Below are positions 1 to 10,839 of a stretch of 64,000 bases of DNA, one piece after another. The stretch is taken from contig NW_004955427.1 in the NCBI RefSeq assembly GCF_000276665.1, positions 2,632,509-2,696,508 on the forward strand, in the 5' to 3' direction. The position numbers and the translations under genes were made by a program. Numbering within the stretch: the first letter of the stretch is position 1; every line of letters starts with the position of its first letter. The notes under the pieces are model-generated. The model was not told where the DNA came from. It saw only the letters and a program-made list of their open reading frames with translations, and searched no databases. Source of the stretch: Chinchilla lanigera (lineage: Eukaryota; Chordata; Mammalia; Rodentia; Chinchillidae).

Positions 1-214
1 GTCTGCACTTCAATTTAAATTGCAGAAAAGACAGGCATAAATGTGACATGATATTAACAATTGTAAAACCTGGGGGCTGAGCACACACATATTCACCATA
101 CTACATTCTCTTGTCTTTTCTCTTCAATTCTCAAGGATATCCTGTAAGGAGAAAATGAAGCTAACAACGTCAAAAGGTCCAATTAAATGAATGAATTAGG
201 TGGGGCTAGCAATT
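1..214. other. unassigned A-rich sequence
   Basis: No gene or recognisable repeat seen. The right part may be the degraded upstream part of the L1 fragment that follows. Confidence 0.3.
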
Positions 215-838
215 AAGTGGAAGGAAAAGAAACTAAAATAACAATAGGAAAATAATACAATGGATTAAGTTAACATCTATCAATTATAGTGATCAATGTA
301 AATGGATTCAATTCACCAACAAAAAGACACAGATTAACAGAATGGAACAAGAAACAAAACCCAATGGTACTGGCAAACAGAACACAACAAATAATCGAAA
401 AGATCATACACCATGACCAAGTAGGCTTCCTCTCAGGGATGCAAGGATGGTTCAACATACACAAATCAATCAACATAATTCATCATATAAACTATAGAAG
501 GAACAAAAATCATATGACCTCAATGGGTGCAGAAAAACCCTTTGAAAAAATCCAATATCCATTTGTGATAAAAAATCCTGAAGAAAATAGGTGTAGAAGG
601 TCTTCATCCCAATCTGGAAAAAGCCCATTTTTGACCACCTTATTACCAACATAATATTAAATTGACAGTTTTTTCTCTGAAATCAGGAAAAAGGCAAGGA
701 TAGGAAAGGACAAAGTCAAAGTGTCATTATTTGCAGATGTTATGATCCTCTACATAGAATACCCAAAAACCTTCATCAAAAGACTCCTACAATTAATAGC
801 CAGGTTCATCAGTGTATTGGGATACAAAGTAAACACCC
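215..838 (+). mobile_element. L1 ORF2 fragment, internally deleted
   Basis: The plus strand encodes the start of L1 ORF2 ([14 protein letters not shown], the endonuclease beginning). It then jumps within about 60 bases to the reverse-transcriptase domain ([16 protein letters not shown]) and continues to the palm region (LFADVMILYIE, where intact copies read FADD followed by a hydrophobic residue). It ends after the segment matching AKFISVAGYK. The endonuclease body and C-terminus are missing and frames are broken, so this is a dead fragment. Recognition rests on these conserved blocks. Confidence 0.85.
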
Positions 839-1340
839 CTGCGAGTTTCAAGGGCAGTTTCCAAATGTTGTCAGTGCCAGGTTCTTCAGAACAGGTCTTG
901 TATGGGCAGTCAAGAGAAAAACATCCTACTGACTGTTGAAAGGCTGCAGGCCTAGCTCCTGCTGCAGCCCCACCACACTCATGGCCTTCCTTATGTCCTG
1001 CTTATTCACAACCACCAGGAGAGGCAGACTAGTGTCTTTGCCTAACAATTTGTATAACTTCTACGAGGCTAATGGACAGTCAGACATGGTCAGCCAAATC
1101 CACCAAGAACACCACCTCATTCACAGACTCCTCCCAACAGAAACTCACGTTCTGGTTGCCATGATCTCTGGTAGGTCTCCCTCAAAGTTCTTGGTGGGCA
1201 GCAGAACAGGGGTATGCACTGGGTGGGGATGTGGCCTTTCAACAGAGGCTTCCTTACAGCCCAGTCAGGAACCTGCTCTTCCCTGAGCCTTCCAGCCTTC
1301 AGCCCCAGGACCTCACATGGTCCAGCTCCTCCAGAGCCAG
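839..1340 (-). pseudogene. ARL10: ARL10-like processed pseudogene (small GTPase)
   Basis: Read on the minus strand this resembles a decayed ARF-like GTPase of the ARL10 type. Blocks in order: EVLGL near the P-loop region (about 1310); KPLLKGHIPT (about 1260-1230), as in the stretch before switch I; a segment rich in E, V and L corresponding to FVNEVVFLVD (about 1120-1095); LLVVVNKQDIRKAMSV, containing the guanine-specificity NKQD motif (about 1010-970); LQQELGLQ (about 960-940); and the C-terminal EEPGTDNIWKLPLKL (about 890-845). Several frameshifts and stops are needed to join them, so no protein can be made. The canonical GKS/T P-loop is not readable. No intron-like gaps are seen, which fits retroposition. 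No clean target-site duplication or poly(A) was found. The family (ARL) is fairly safe; the ARL10 assignment is from remembered family features. Confidence 0.6.
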
Positions 1341-1374
1341 TGAATGTATTTAGCATTACCAAGCTCTACTTTTA

Positions 1375-1515
1375 AAAATGGTAAAATTATTATCCTCTTT
1401 GTATAAGTGAGTGAATTAGGGAAGAGAAAGATTAAGTAACTTGACCAAGGTCACACAATTTGTAAATGGCAGACAAGATTCAAACAAGAGAAACCTGGCT
1501 CCAGAGTCTGTGGGT
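1375..1515 (+). mobile_element. MIR SINE
   Basis: Shows the MIR core on the plus strand: GATTAAGTAACTTGACCAAG, then GTCACACA, a GTAAATGGCAGA block, AGATTCAAAC and a CTGGCTCCAGAGTC-like end. This is an old mammal-wide tRNA-derived SINE, degenerate at both ends. Confidence 0.8.
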
Positions 1516-1529
1516 TCCTGGATGCTAAC

Positions 1530-1592
1530 ACACACACACACACACGCACACACACGCACACACACACATGCTCGCATGCATGCACGCACACT
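1530..1592. repeat. (CA)n microsatellite, interrupted
   Basis: CA dinucleotides interrupted by CG steps, passing into an alternating purine-pyrimidine stretch (GCATGCATGCACGCAC). Open frames through it are artefacts of the repeat. Confidence 0.95.
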
Positions 1593-1611
1593 TACAGAAA
1601 CTGTGATGCTG

Positions 1612-1722
1612 TTGGTTGGTTGGTTTTTAGAGACAGGATCATGCAAGTCCAGGTTGGCCTTGAACTCATCATCATTCTACCAAGTATTGGGATTACAGGT
1701 ATGTACTACCATGCCTAACACA
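1612..1722 (-). mobile_element. B1-like SINE (7SL-derived)
   Basis: The reverse complement of a B1/Alu-type monomer: GAGACAGGATCATGCA, then GGTTGGCCTTGAACTCA, then TTGGGATTACAGGTATGTAC and CCATGCC. The tail side is at low coordinates (T/G-rich GGTTGGTTGGTTTTT). Diverged, so an older copy. Confidence 0.85.
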
Positions 1723-1725
1723 GAA

Positions 1726-2290
1726 ATTTTTTTAAAGTTGAAACTTTATTGTCTTCTTTCAAACCTGAAAATGTAACCAAATGACTTCATATTTAACTTC
1801 AATTGGAGGTAAATTCAAAAGTCTAAATATGAGGCTCAAACCAACCAGCTGTGGTGACATCCTCCCTCAGTAGACACTGCCTTTCTCTACCCGAGTCTAC
1901 CTTCACTTCTGGTTCAAGTCTAATCTGTTTACTACCAGATTCCCAACTGGAAACTGTCTGTAAATCTTTCCTGACTGAACTTTGCCCTCTGGGAACAGCT
2001 GTCAGATTCACTTTCCAACCATTATCCTGACCCCTGTGTAGCTTCTCCATCTGAAAAATCCAATTTTCTCTCATCACTTATCCATATCTTGCATCTTTTC
2101 CTAGAATCTCTTCTCTCGTGCCTTGTTTGCTGAGATCCAGCTCCCCTCGGCACAGGTTCATAGACCCATAATCTGGTTCTGACATCGTGATCTGAAGTTG
2201 CTTAATCTACATAGCATGGCAAAGGGCATTTTACTCCACATCCTCTGCCTTTGACTTTACCCCCATGGCCTAAAACTCATCATGCTGCCT
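1726..2290. other. non-repetitive or unassigned stretch
   Basis: No coding, RNA or repeat signature recognised. A frame of about 84 codons on the minus strand has no family features. Confidence 0.4.
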
Positions 2291-2306
2291 CAAAAACAAA
2301 CTAGCT

Positions 2307-2395
2307 TGGGGCTGGGGATTTAGCTCAGTGGCACAGCACCTGCCTGGCAAGCATGAGGTCATGAGTTCGACTCCCTGTACCGGAAAAAACAAAAC
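2307..2395 (+). mobile_element. ID-like SINE with target-site duplication
   Basis: A tRNA-Ala-derived ID-type SINE. It starts GGGGCTGGGGATTTAGCTCA (tRNA start plus pol III A box), has a B box around GAGTTCGACTCC, and ends in an AAAACAAAACA tail. The duplication AAAACAAACTAGCT lies on both sides (ending at 2306; 2396-2409). It differs from the younger copies at 25390, 38277 and 51770 at several CpG positions, so it is somewhat older. Confidence 0.95.
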
Positions 2396-2585
2396 AAAAC
2401 AAACTAGCTCTGTAATTATTCTTGATAATCCCGAAATTTTAAAAATTTAAGTATTTGGGGACATGAGGTAAGAGGATGATTAATAAAGAAGATAAGTGAC
2501 TGTTTTATCACTCATTTAGTTTGCCCACTAACTGCAAACAAAACTCAAACAATAAAATTTGACACTTAATACTATTGGGGTTAAG

Positions 2586-2790
2586 CAGGGTTTGTCAAAC
2601 TTTTCCTGTGGAAAGCCAGATAGCAAATACTCCAGTCTTTGCAGATGACACAGTTTCTTTCTCTTTAACTCTGGTAAAAGAAAAAATAAAAGCAAGTGAA
2701 TAAGAATGCATTTATTCCAATAAAAATTTATTTACACAAACAGGCACTGGACCAGATTTGGCTCATGGGCCATAGTTTGCCATCCCATCA
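2586..2790. mobile_element. old hAT-like non-autonomous DNA transposon
   Basis: Matches a common old mammalian repeat that begins with GTTTGTCAAACTTTT, runs through GCCAGATAGCAAATA and CAATAAAAATTTATTTACA, and ends GGCCATAGTTTGCCA. The ends form an imperfect inverted repeat (TTTGTCAAACT against ATAGTTTGCC). I cannot name the family with certainty. Confidence 0.6.
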
Positions 2791-3285
2791 GCAAAAGCAG
2801 GACAGCCCTTGCCATGCTGTGCAACTTGAACATTGGTCTCTATTAAACAAGAGCCCCTCCTAATTACTCCTTCAACTAGACTCCCCAACCCTGCACTTCA
2901 CTAAAAATAATTAAATTAAAATACAATAAAGTAAAATAAGAATTGGATGCAATAAGTCTTGGATGCAAGAAGCCTTGGTGTACAGCCCAGGAACCCAGCT
3001 CCTCTGGCTCCGCTCCACGCCTCCAACTTCCAGAGGGACCTTGGATACAGGAAGCCTCAGTGAGCTGCCTGGGGTCAAAGATCCTCCGGCCACCACTGTG
3101 GGAGGGGCCTTGGACTCAGGAAGCCCGGATGAGCTGTCTGGGTGCCTGGATCCTCTGACTTTGGCCCTCACTGTCACCTCAGGAATGAACCTGAATTCCT
3201 GGAGACCTTGGGAGATTGGAAAACGACAAGCAAAATGCAATTGCAGCCAAACACCCCACCCAGAAAAAGTCCAGGAAACATCAAC

Positions 3286-4215
3286 ATGGAAGAACATGGA
3301 AGTCACACACCTGAAGTCTCTGAAATGATAGCAACTGAAGTAAAGAACCAACTACATCAGCCTATACAGGAAATCAGATCAGAAATAATTGCTCAGGTAA
3401 AAAAAGAAATGACAACCATAATGAAAGAATTGCTAGGCATATCAAAAGAAGACATAGATAAAAAATAGAGGAGCAAAAAAAATGGCGGAAACCTTGAATG
3501 AACAGTATAGGAAAGAATTAGGATGCATGAAGCAGATTCAAAGAGATATTCAGGAAATTAAAAATTCCATTGAAAATGGGAAGAACCGCTTGAATGAAAT
3601 GGAAGATAGATTCTCAGACCTTGAAGACAGTATTGCAGCTAATAATCATGAAAGAAAAGATCTGTTAAAAATAACAAAGGAACAGCAAATAACAATTTAA
3701 CAACTGCAAGGTGAGGCAAAGAAAAACAATATAAGGCTGATAAGTATCAAAGAAAGAGCAGGAAACAACATGAATAACATAAAAAGACTATTTGCAGCAG
3801 TAATAGCAGAAAATTTCAAGCACCAGACAAGACCCTTATATACACTAAGTGATGCATATAGAACCCTAATTAGCCATAACAAAAATAAATCTACACCCAG
3901 ACACATAATAATCAAGATCCCAGAAATTAAGAAAAAGAGCAGGATATTAAAAGCTGTTAGAGAAAAGAAACAGATCACCTATGAAGGAAAGCCCATCAGA
4001 ATCACAGCAGACTTCTCAGCATAGACCATCAAGTAAAGAAGAGCTTGGAGTAAAGTATTTCAGGTCCTGAAAGAAAAAAATTTCCAACACAAATTTTTGT
4101 ACCCTGCAAAGATATCTTTCAAAATTGATGGAGAAATAAGATATTTCCATGATAAAGATCAACTGAAGAAATTCATGAGCACCAAACCAATCCTACAAAG
4201 AGTACTGAAAGACAT
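3286..4215 (+). pseudogene. L1 ORF1 (RNA-binding chaperone), broken
   Basis: ORF1 encodes the L1 RNA-binding trimer protein that packages L1 RNA. The start is the ATG at 3286, opening with MEEHGSHTPEVSEM. A charged coiled-coil region follows (about 3340-3700; heptad-like IQRDIQEIKNSIENGKNRL and LNEMEDRFSDLEDSI). Then comes an RRM-like part and the C-terminal domain (HIIIKIP, ILKAVREKKQITYEGKPIRI, TADFSA at about 3990-4021). The RTADFS-type ending is a hallmark of L1 ORF1. In-frame stops occur near 3466, 3698 and 4022. The span of about 310 codons suits the family. Confidence 0.9.
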
Positions 4216-4334
4216 TCTACAAAGAGATAAAAATGACCACAATCTCAAGGCCAAGCAAAGTAAGGTAAGCAGGTAAGCAGTTAAACAGACAGGGAAAGTA
4301 CAGAACCAACAATGGGAAAATAACATGACAAAGG

Positions 4335-7300
4335 TAAATCAATACATATCACTCATAACCCTTAATGTAAATGGCCTCAATTCACCAATCAAAAGAAAAG
4401 ACTGGCAGAGTGGATCAAGAAACAAAATCCAACAATATGCTGCATACAAGAAACACATTTAACTCAAAAGGAAATCCATAGACTGAAAGTCAAAGGATAG
4501 AAAACAATATGCCATGCAACAGGAACCCAGGAATAAAAACAGGAGTAGCTATTCTGTTTGCAGACAAGGTGAACTTCAAACCAACAATGATCAAAAGAGG
4601 TAAAGAAGGTCCTTATATTCTTGTTAATGTAAAACTTCAAGAGGAAGAGACAACAATCATAAACATATATGCACCAAATGTAGGAGCACCCAATTATATA
4701 AGCCAAATTTTAACAGACATGAAAAATCAAATAAACAATAACACAATTGTAACAGGGGATTTTAACACCCCATTGTCACAAAGAGATAGATCAACTAGAC
4801 AGAAAAATCAGCAAAGAAATAACAAAACTAAACAAAACATGTAAACAAACGGACTTAGTAGACCTTTACAGAGTATTCTACCCAACATTAGAATACACAT
4901 TCTTCTCAGCTGCACATGGAACATTCTCTAAAATAGACCACATGCAAGCACACAGAACATGCTTAAGTCAATGCAAAGGAAATGAAATTATCCCATGCAT
5001 ATTATTGGACCATAGTACAATGAAACTGGAAATAAATGATAAAAGAAACAGCAAAAGCTCCATAAACACATGGAAATTAAACTATACACTCCTGAACAAT
5101 CAATGGGTTACAGAAGAAATTAAAGTAGAAATGAAACACTATTTACAACCAAATGAAAATGCACATACAAACTACCAGAACCAGTGGGATGCAGTGAAAG
5201 CAGTCCTCAGAGGGGAATTTATAGCAGTGGATTCTGACATCAGGAAAACAAGATGAACACAAATAAATAAACATGTTACACCTCAAGCTTATAGAAAATG
5301 AAGAGCAAGTTAATCCCAAAGCACAAAGGAGGGGGAAAATTATAAAGATCAAGGTGTAAATTAATACAATAGAAACTAAGAAAACAATACAAAGAATTAG
5401 TGAAACAAAGAGTTGGTTCTTTGAAAGCATAAAGAAAATCAATAAACTCCTAGCCAACCTTATCAAAAAAGGGAAAAAAAACCCTCAAATCCATGCAATA
5501 AGGAATGAAAGGGGTGATATCACTACTGATCCAGTAGAAATTCAGATCATCAATACCTACCTTGAAAATCTTTACTCTCATCAGATGGGAAACACAGAAG
5601 AAATAGACAGATTTCTAGATACATATGAATTACCAAAGCTCAATGAAGAAGATACAAAATCTTGAATAACCCAATATCAGCAATTGAAATTGAAAATGTA
5701 ATAAAAAACTTAACAACAAAAGAAATCCCATGTCCTGATGGATTCACAGCTGAATTCTACAAGAAATTTAGAGAAGATTAAAACCAATTCTACTCAAACT
5801 CTTTAGAGAAATAGAAAGGGAAGCAATTCTTCCAAACTCAATCCTGGAGGCAAGTACTATCCTGATACTAAAATCAGAAAAAGAACTAACCAAAAAAGAG
5901 AAATATAGGCCAATCTCCCTAATGAACACACATGCAAAAATTCTGAATAAAATACTAGCAAATAGAATGCAGCAAATCATCAAGAAATTAATACACCATA
6001 ACCAGGTGGGATTCATCCCAGGAATGCAGGGATGGTTCAACATATGCAAATCAATCAATAATATACCATATCAACAGAGCTAAAGATAAGAAACATATGA
6101 TCATCTCAATAGATGCAGAAAAACCTTTTGATAAAGTGCAACACATATTCAAGATAAAAACCCTACAGAAAATTGGCATAGATAGACTTTACCTCAATCA
6201 GATCAAAGCCATCTATGACAAGCCAAGAGTGAACATCATACTAAATGGACAAAAACTGAAAGCTTTCACTTTAAAATCAGGAACAAGACAAGGATGTCCA
6301 CTGTCACCACTTCTATTCAACATAGTTCTGGAGACACTAGCCAGAGCAATTAGACAAGAGAGAGAAATAAAAGGAATAAAGATAGGAAAGGAAGAGTGAA
6401 ATTATCATTATTCCCAGATGACATGATACTCTGCATTGAAGACCCCAAAAACTCCGTTGAAAGACTCCTAAATTAATCAGCAAATTCAGTAGCATAGCTG
6501 GATACAAACTCAACATTCAAAAAGCAATAGCATTCCTATACACAAACAACAAACATACTGAGAGAGAAATAAGTGGAATCATAACTTTCACAATAGCATC
6601 CAAAAAACTGAAATACTTAGGAATTAATCTAACATAAGAAGTGAAAGATCTATACAGTGAAAATTACACTGCTCTGAAAAAAACCAGTTGAAGAGGATTT
6701 GAAAAAATGGAAAAATATTCTTTGCTGATGGATAAGAACTAATATTGTGAAAATGGCCATAGTTCCAAAATTGTTATACAGATTCCATGCATTTCCAATG
6801 AAAATACCATTGGTATACCTCACAGACCTAGAGAAAACATTCCTAAAATTTATCTGGTACCAGAAGAGACCCAGAATACCAAAAGCAATCCTGGGCAACA
6901 AACAAGGCAGGAGGTATCACAATCCCTGATTTGAAATTATGCTACAAAGCTACTGTGATAAATTCAGCATGTTATTGGCAAAAAAACAGACATGAAGATC
7001 AATAGAACACACTGGAAGATGCAGACGCAATCACCAAGACACTCAGCCATGTTAACTTTGACAAAGAGGCCAAACAGTTTCACTGGAAGAAAGATAGCCT
7101 CTTTAGTATATGGTGCTGGAAAAACTGGCTTTCCACAGGCCAAAGACTAAAACTAGACCCAAGCCTATCACCATGCAACAAAATAAAGTCAAAATGGCTT
7201 AAAGATCTAAATATTAAAATAGAAACATTAGATCTACTGCAAGAGAAAGTAGGTGGAAGTCTTGAAGACATAGGGATAGGTAAAGAGCTCATAAACTAAA

Positions 7301-8026
7301 ACCAAACTGGACAAGAAATACTTCAAAGGATCAACAACTGGGATCTCACATATTGAAAAGTTTCTGCACATTAAAAGAAGTCACCAACAGGGTGAAAAGA
7401 AAACCCATGAATTGGGAAAAAATTTTAGCTAACGGCCCCTCAGACAAAGGACTCCTGTTTAGAACATATAAAGAATTAAAAAAATCAGGTCCCCAAAATT
7501 GAAAGACCCAATACAAAAATGGGCATCTGAGATGCATACACACTTCTCACATGAAGAAATACAAATGGCAAATAAATACATGAAAAAATGTTCAACATCA
7601 TTAGTCATTCAAGAAGTGCAAATTAAAACAACACTGAGATTCCATCTCACTCGAGAGAGAATGGCTATCATCAAGAAATCAACCAATAATAAATGCTGGA
7701 GGGGCTGTGAAGAAGAAGGACTTCTTCTCCACTGTTGGTTGGAGTGTAGATTGGTGCAACCACTGTGGAAATCAGTCTGGAGATTCCTCAGTAAACTAGG
7801 ATCAGAGGTCCCATTCAACCCAGCTATTCCCCTCCTGGGTATTTTTCCAGAAGAATGGAAAACATCATACCATGGTGATATATGTGCATCTATGTTTATA
7901 GCAGAGCAATGTGTAATAGCTAAATCTTGGAAACAACACAAATGTCCATCAACTGAGGAATGGATAAAAAAGATGTGGTATTTTTGTACAATGGAGTATT
8001 ACTCAGCTATAAAGAAAATAAATTAG
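4335..8026 (+). pseudogene. L1 ORF2 (endonuclease / reverse transcriptase), broken
   Basis: ORF2 in its normal form nicks DNA and reverse-transcribes L1 RNA. Seen in order: the endonuclease start NVNGLNSPIKRKDWQ-like (about 4370); CIQETHL-like (about 4440); VTGDFNTPLS (about 4755), the endonuclease catalytic Asp/Asn region; RT blocks [16 protein letters not shown] (about 6000), [13 protein letters not shown] (about 6105) and [19 protein letters not shown] (about 6280); and a palm motif reading FPDDM (about 6410) where active elements have FADD. The C-terminal part ends [11 protein letters not shown] with a stop at 8026. Many frameshifts; about 1,230 codons in span, near full length. The A-to-P change beside the catalytic aspartates would itself be expected to disable polymerase activity. 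Confidence 0.9.
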
Positions 8027-8299
8027 AGTCTTTTATAGGTAAATGGATGCAACTGCAGACCTTACTCATTCGTGAAATAAATCAGATTCACATCTCTAAA
8101 CATCATGTTTCCTCCTTACTATTACAGTATGCAATATAGCAACAATTGTAAATTTCTATAATTTTGTCTTGAGGTCATGTATCATTTTTGTTTCTTTTGT
8201 GTTGTTTTGATTCGGTCTTCACTGTTGTTTTGTCAGTTTTTTAATTTTTAAAATTAAAAAAAAGACTGTTCATGTTGTCTTTATTCACCCTTTGGTTTC

Positions 8300-9772
8300 C
8301 TCACACAAAATATTCAACATTTAAACATGAATGTCTGATTTATTTCACTTAAATTTATGTTCTCAAGATGCATCCATTTACCTAAAGTTATCTCAAATTT
8401 ATTCTTCTTTATGGCAGTGAAATACTCCATTGTATATAAAAACCATATTTTCTTTATCCTTTCATCTGTTGATGGGGATCTGGTCTGTTTGCAAGATTTA
8501 GCTTCTACAAATTGTGCTCTTATACATGAGTACAATAGATCAATGCGGTATGATGATTCTAACTCTTCTGGAAAAATAGCTAGAAGGTGAATAGCTGGGT
8601 CAAATGTAACCTCTAATTTTAGATTTTTTAAGGAATCTCCATACTGATTTCCATATTGGTTGTATCAATTTACACTCCCACCAACAGTAGTGTTCCTTTT
8701 TTCCCCACAGCCTTACCAGCATGACATAGGTTGATTTTGTGATGATGGCCATTCTTTGTGGAGTAAGATAGAATCTCAGTATTGTTTTAATTTGCATCTC
8801 TCAAATGACCAGTGATGTTGAACATTTTAATATTTTATTTGCTGCTTTTAATTTTCACCTGTAAAATGTCTATTCATCTCATATGACTATTTCAGGACTG
8901 GGTCTTTAAATTTGGAGGTGTCTGATTTTTTGTGTTCTTTATATATTTCTATATATTAGTCCTCTGTCTGAGGAGTATCTGGTAAAAAAAGTTTTCCCAT
9001 TCTGTGGGTTGTCTCTTCACTTTGTTGGTGGTTTCTTTTGTTGTATAAATGTTTTTTTTTTAATGCATGTGATGCCAGCTGTTGAGTCTTTATAATATTT
9101 CCTCTGTGATTGGAGTTTTGTTCATAAAGTCTTTGCCTACACCTAGATCTTCAAGAGTTCTATCTATTATTCTATCTTCCAGAAGATTAAGTGTTTTTCT
9201 TTTAATATTTATATCTTTGATTGACTTCAATTTGAGTTTAGTGCATGGTGAGAGATATAGGTCTAGGTTTAGTTTTAAGCATGTGGAAGGCCAGTTTCCC
9301 AGCACCATTTATTAAAGAGGCTATTTTTATTTCACTGAAGGTGTTTGACACCTTTGTCAAAAATAAAATAGTTGGGTATATTTGGAGTTGTTTGTGAATC
9401 TTTTCTGTTCCATTGGTCCTCAAGTCTGCTCTTTCGCCAGTATTATGATTTTTTATCATAATAGCTCTGTAGTATAACTTCAAATAGAGGACTGTGATGC
9501 CCTTGCCTTGTTGTGCAGAATTGCTTTTGCTATTCTAGCTCTTATTGTTCCATATAAATTTTAGGATCATTTTCTCTAGTTTTGTGAGTTAAGTATTGGT
9601 ATTTTGATTGGGCTTTCACTATGCAACAGTTTTAGAAGCATCACAATTTTCACCACACTGGTTCTTCCCACCCAAGAACAAGGGATATCTTTCCACTTTC
9701 TAACCTCTTTGATCTTCTTTTTCAGAATACTTCTGTTTAATTGCTTGCCTTTCCCAGTGGATTTATTCATTT
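8300..9772 (-). pseudogene. L1 ORF2 C-terminal part, broken
   Basis: The minus strand encodes late ORF2 blocks: [20 protein letters not shown] (about 9740-9665), LYYRAIMIKNHNTG (about 9480), KLNLDLYLSPCTKLKLKSIK (about 9280-9220), ILRFYLTPQRMAIITK (about 8790-8745), and IWFLYTMEYFTAIKKNKFEI followed by TLGKWMHLENI (about 8450-8350). Frames shift several times. It is homologous to 6700-8080 of the neighbouring plus-strand L1. Confidence 0.88.
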
Positions 9773-9779
9773 AAGATTC

Positions 9780-10800
9780 ATGCTGCCTTTGTTTTCCTTT
9801 TCTAGAATGTCCTTCAGAACTTTTTGGAGTGCTGGTTTGGTGGTCATGAATTTCTTTAGGTGTTCTTTATTATGGGAGATCAATTTTGAATGATAATTTT
9901 GTGGGGTACATCAATCTGGGTGGGAGGTTGTTTTCTTCTAGGCCTTGAAATACTTCACTCCAAGCTCTCCTTGACTTAAAGGTTTGTGTTGAGTGATCTG
10001 CTGTGATTTTGATGGGCTTTCCTTTATAGATGATTGTTTATTTTCTCTAACAGCTTTTAATATTCCGTTCTTGTATTAGATTTCTGGAATCTTGACTGTC
10101 AGATACCTTAGTGTAGTTTTTTTCTGATTATGCCTAATTGAAGTTCTATATGCCTCATTTATTGTATGTCAAATTATTTAGTCATGCTTGGGAAATTTCT
10201 GCTATTACTTCTATGAACAGTTTTTTTATTATGTCCTTTGTGCTATCTTCTGATTTTTTTCCCTTGATTCCAATTAGGCTTATACTATTCTTCTTTGCAT
10301 CAACTAGCAGCTGTATTTTTTGTGGTACCTGGCTTTTTTAAAGAAGTCTTCCATTTGATGCTTGCACAAATCTGTCTTCTAGATCTGATATTCCATCTTC
10401 ACAGTGGTTGATTCTGCTGTGTATACTGTTAATAACATTTTTAATCTCCTGGATCTCTGTTTGAATCTGCCTGTGGAACCCAGTTTTTTCCTATATTGGC
10501 CATTCATACTTTCCATCACTTTCCTAAGCTTCCCTGTTTTTCTTCATCTGTATCTACTCTAGATTCACTTTGTTATGGTCATCATATCTTTAGTTATCTG
10601 TGAAATTATTTATGATTTGATTTTTTCTAGATATTCACTCATGTGCTTTGCTACTTCCATGGCTATCATGTCAGAAAGTTCAAGTGGATTTCTTTTGATT
10701 TCTTCTATGTCACTGCTCCCTGGATTTGCCTGGGTGAATGAGAGGCCTGGGTTCACATTTTGTTTCTGTGTGTTCTCATTTTCTATTTCTAAATTTGTTT
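9780..10800 (-). pseudogene. L1 ORF1, broken (minus strand)
   Basis: The minus strand shows an ORF1 N-terminus with an acidic, Asn/Gln-rich start and an SDMIAMEVAKHMSEYLEKI block (about 10665-10610). A coiled-coil part follows, and the C-terminal RNA-binding domain lies at about 10040-9780. The 3' end joins ORF2 without the normal spacer. Stops and frameshifts throughout. Confidence 0.8.
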
Positions 10801-10839
10801 TCTGTGTTGTTCCTTGTAATTACTTGTGGTAGTTAGCTT

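Larger units (their letters stand above)
2940..8263 (+). mobile_element. L1 retrotransposon, nearly full length, inactivated
   Basis: A plus-strand LINE-1 with every part in order: a GC-richer 5' segment (2940-3285), ORF1, a short spacer, ORF2, and a 3' UTR of about 235 bases ending in TTTTTAAAATTAAAAAAAAG. The 3' UTR end resembles the two short L1 3'-UTR insertions at 33866 and 36946, which confirms the element's end. Both ORFs carry many stops and frameshifts, so it cannot move. Its 3' end abuts the 3' side of an oppositely oriented L1. No target-site duplication was identified. Confidence 0.92.

Noticed and set aside
1416..1776. His/Thr- and Val/Cys-rich open frames
   Set aside because: Products of the CA microsatellite read in different frames.
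7499..8026. 175-codon open frame
   Set aside because: This is the C-terminal part of the inactivated L1 ORF2, not a separate gene.
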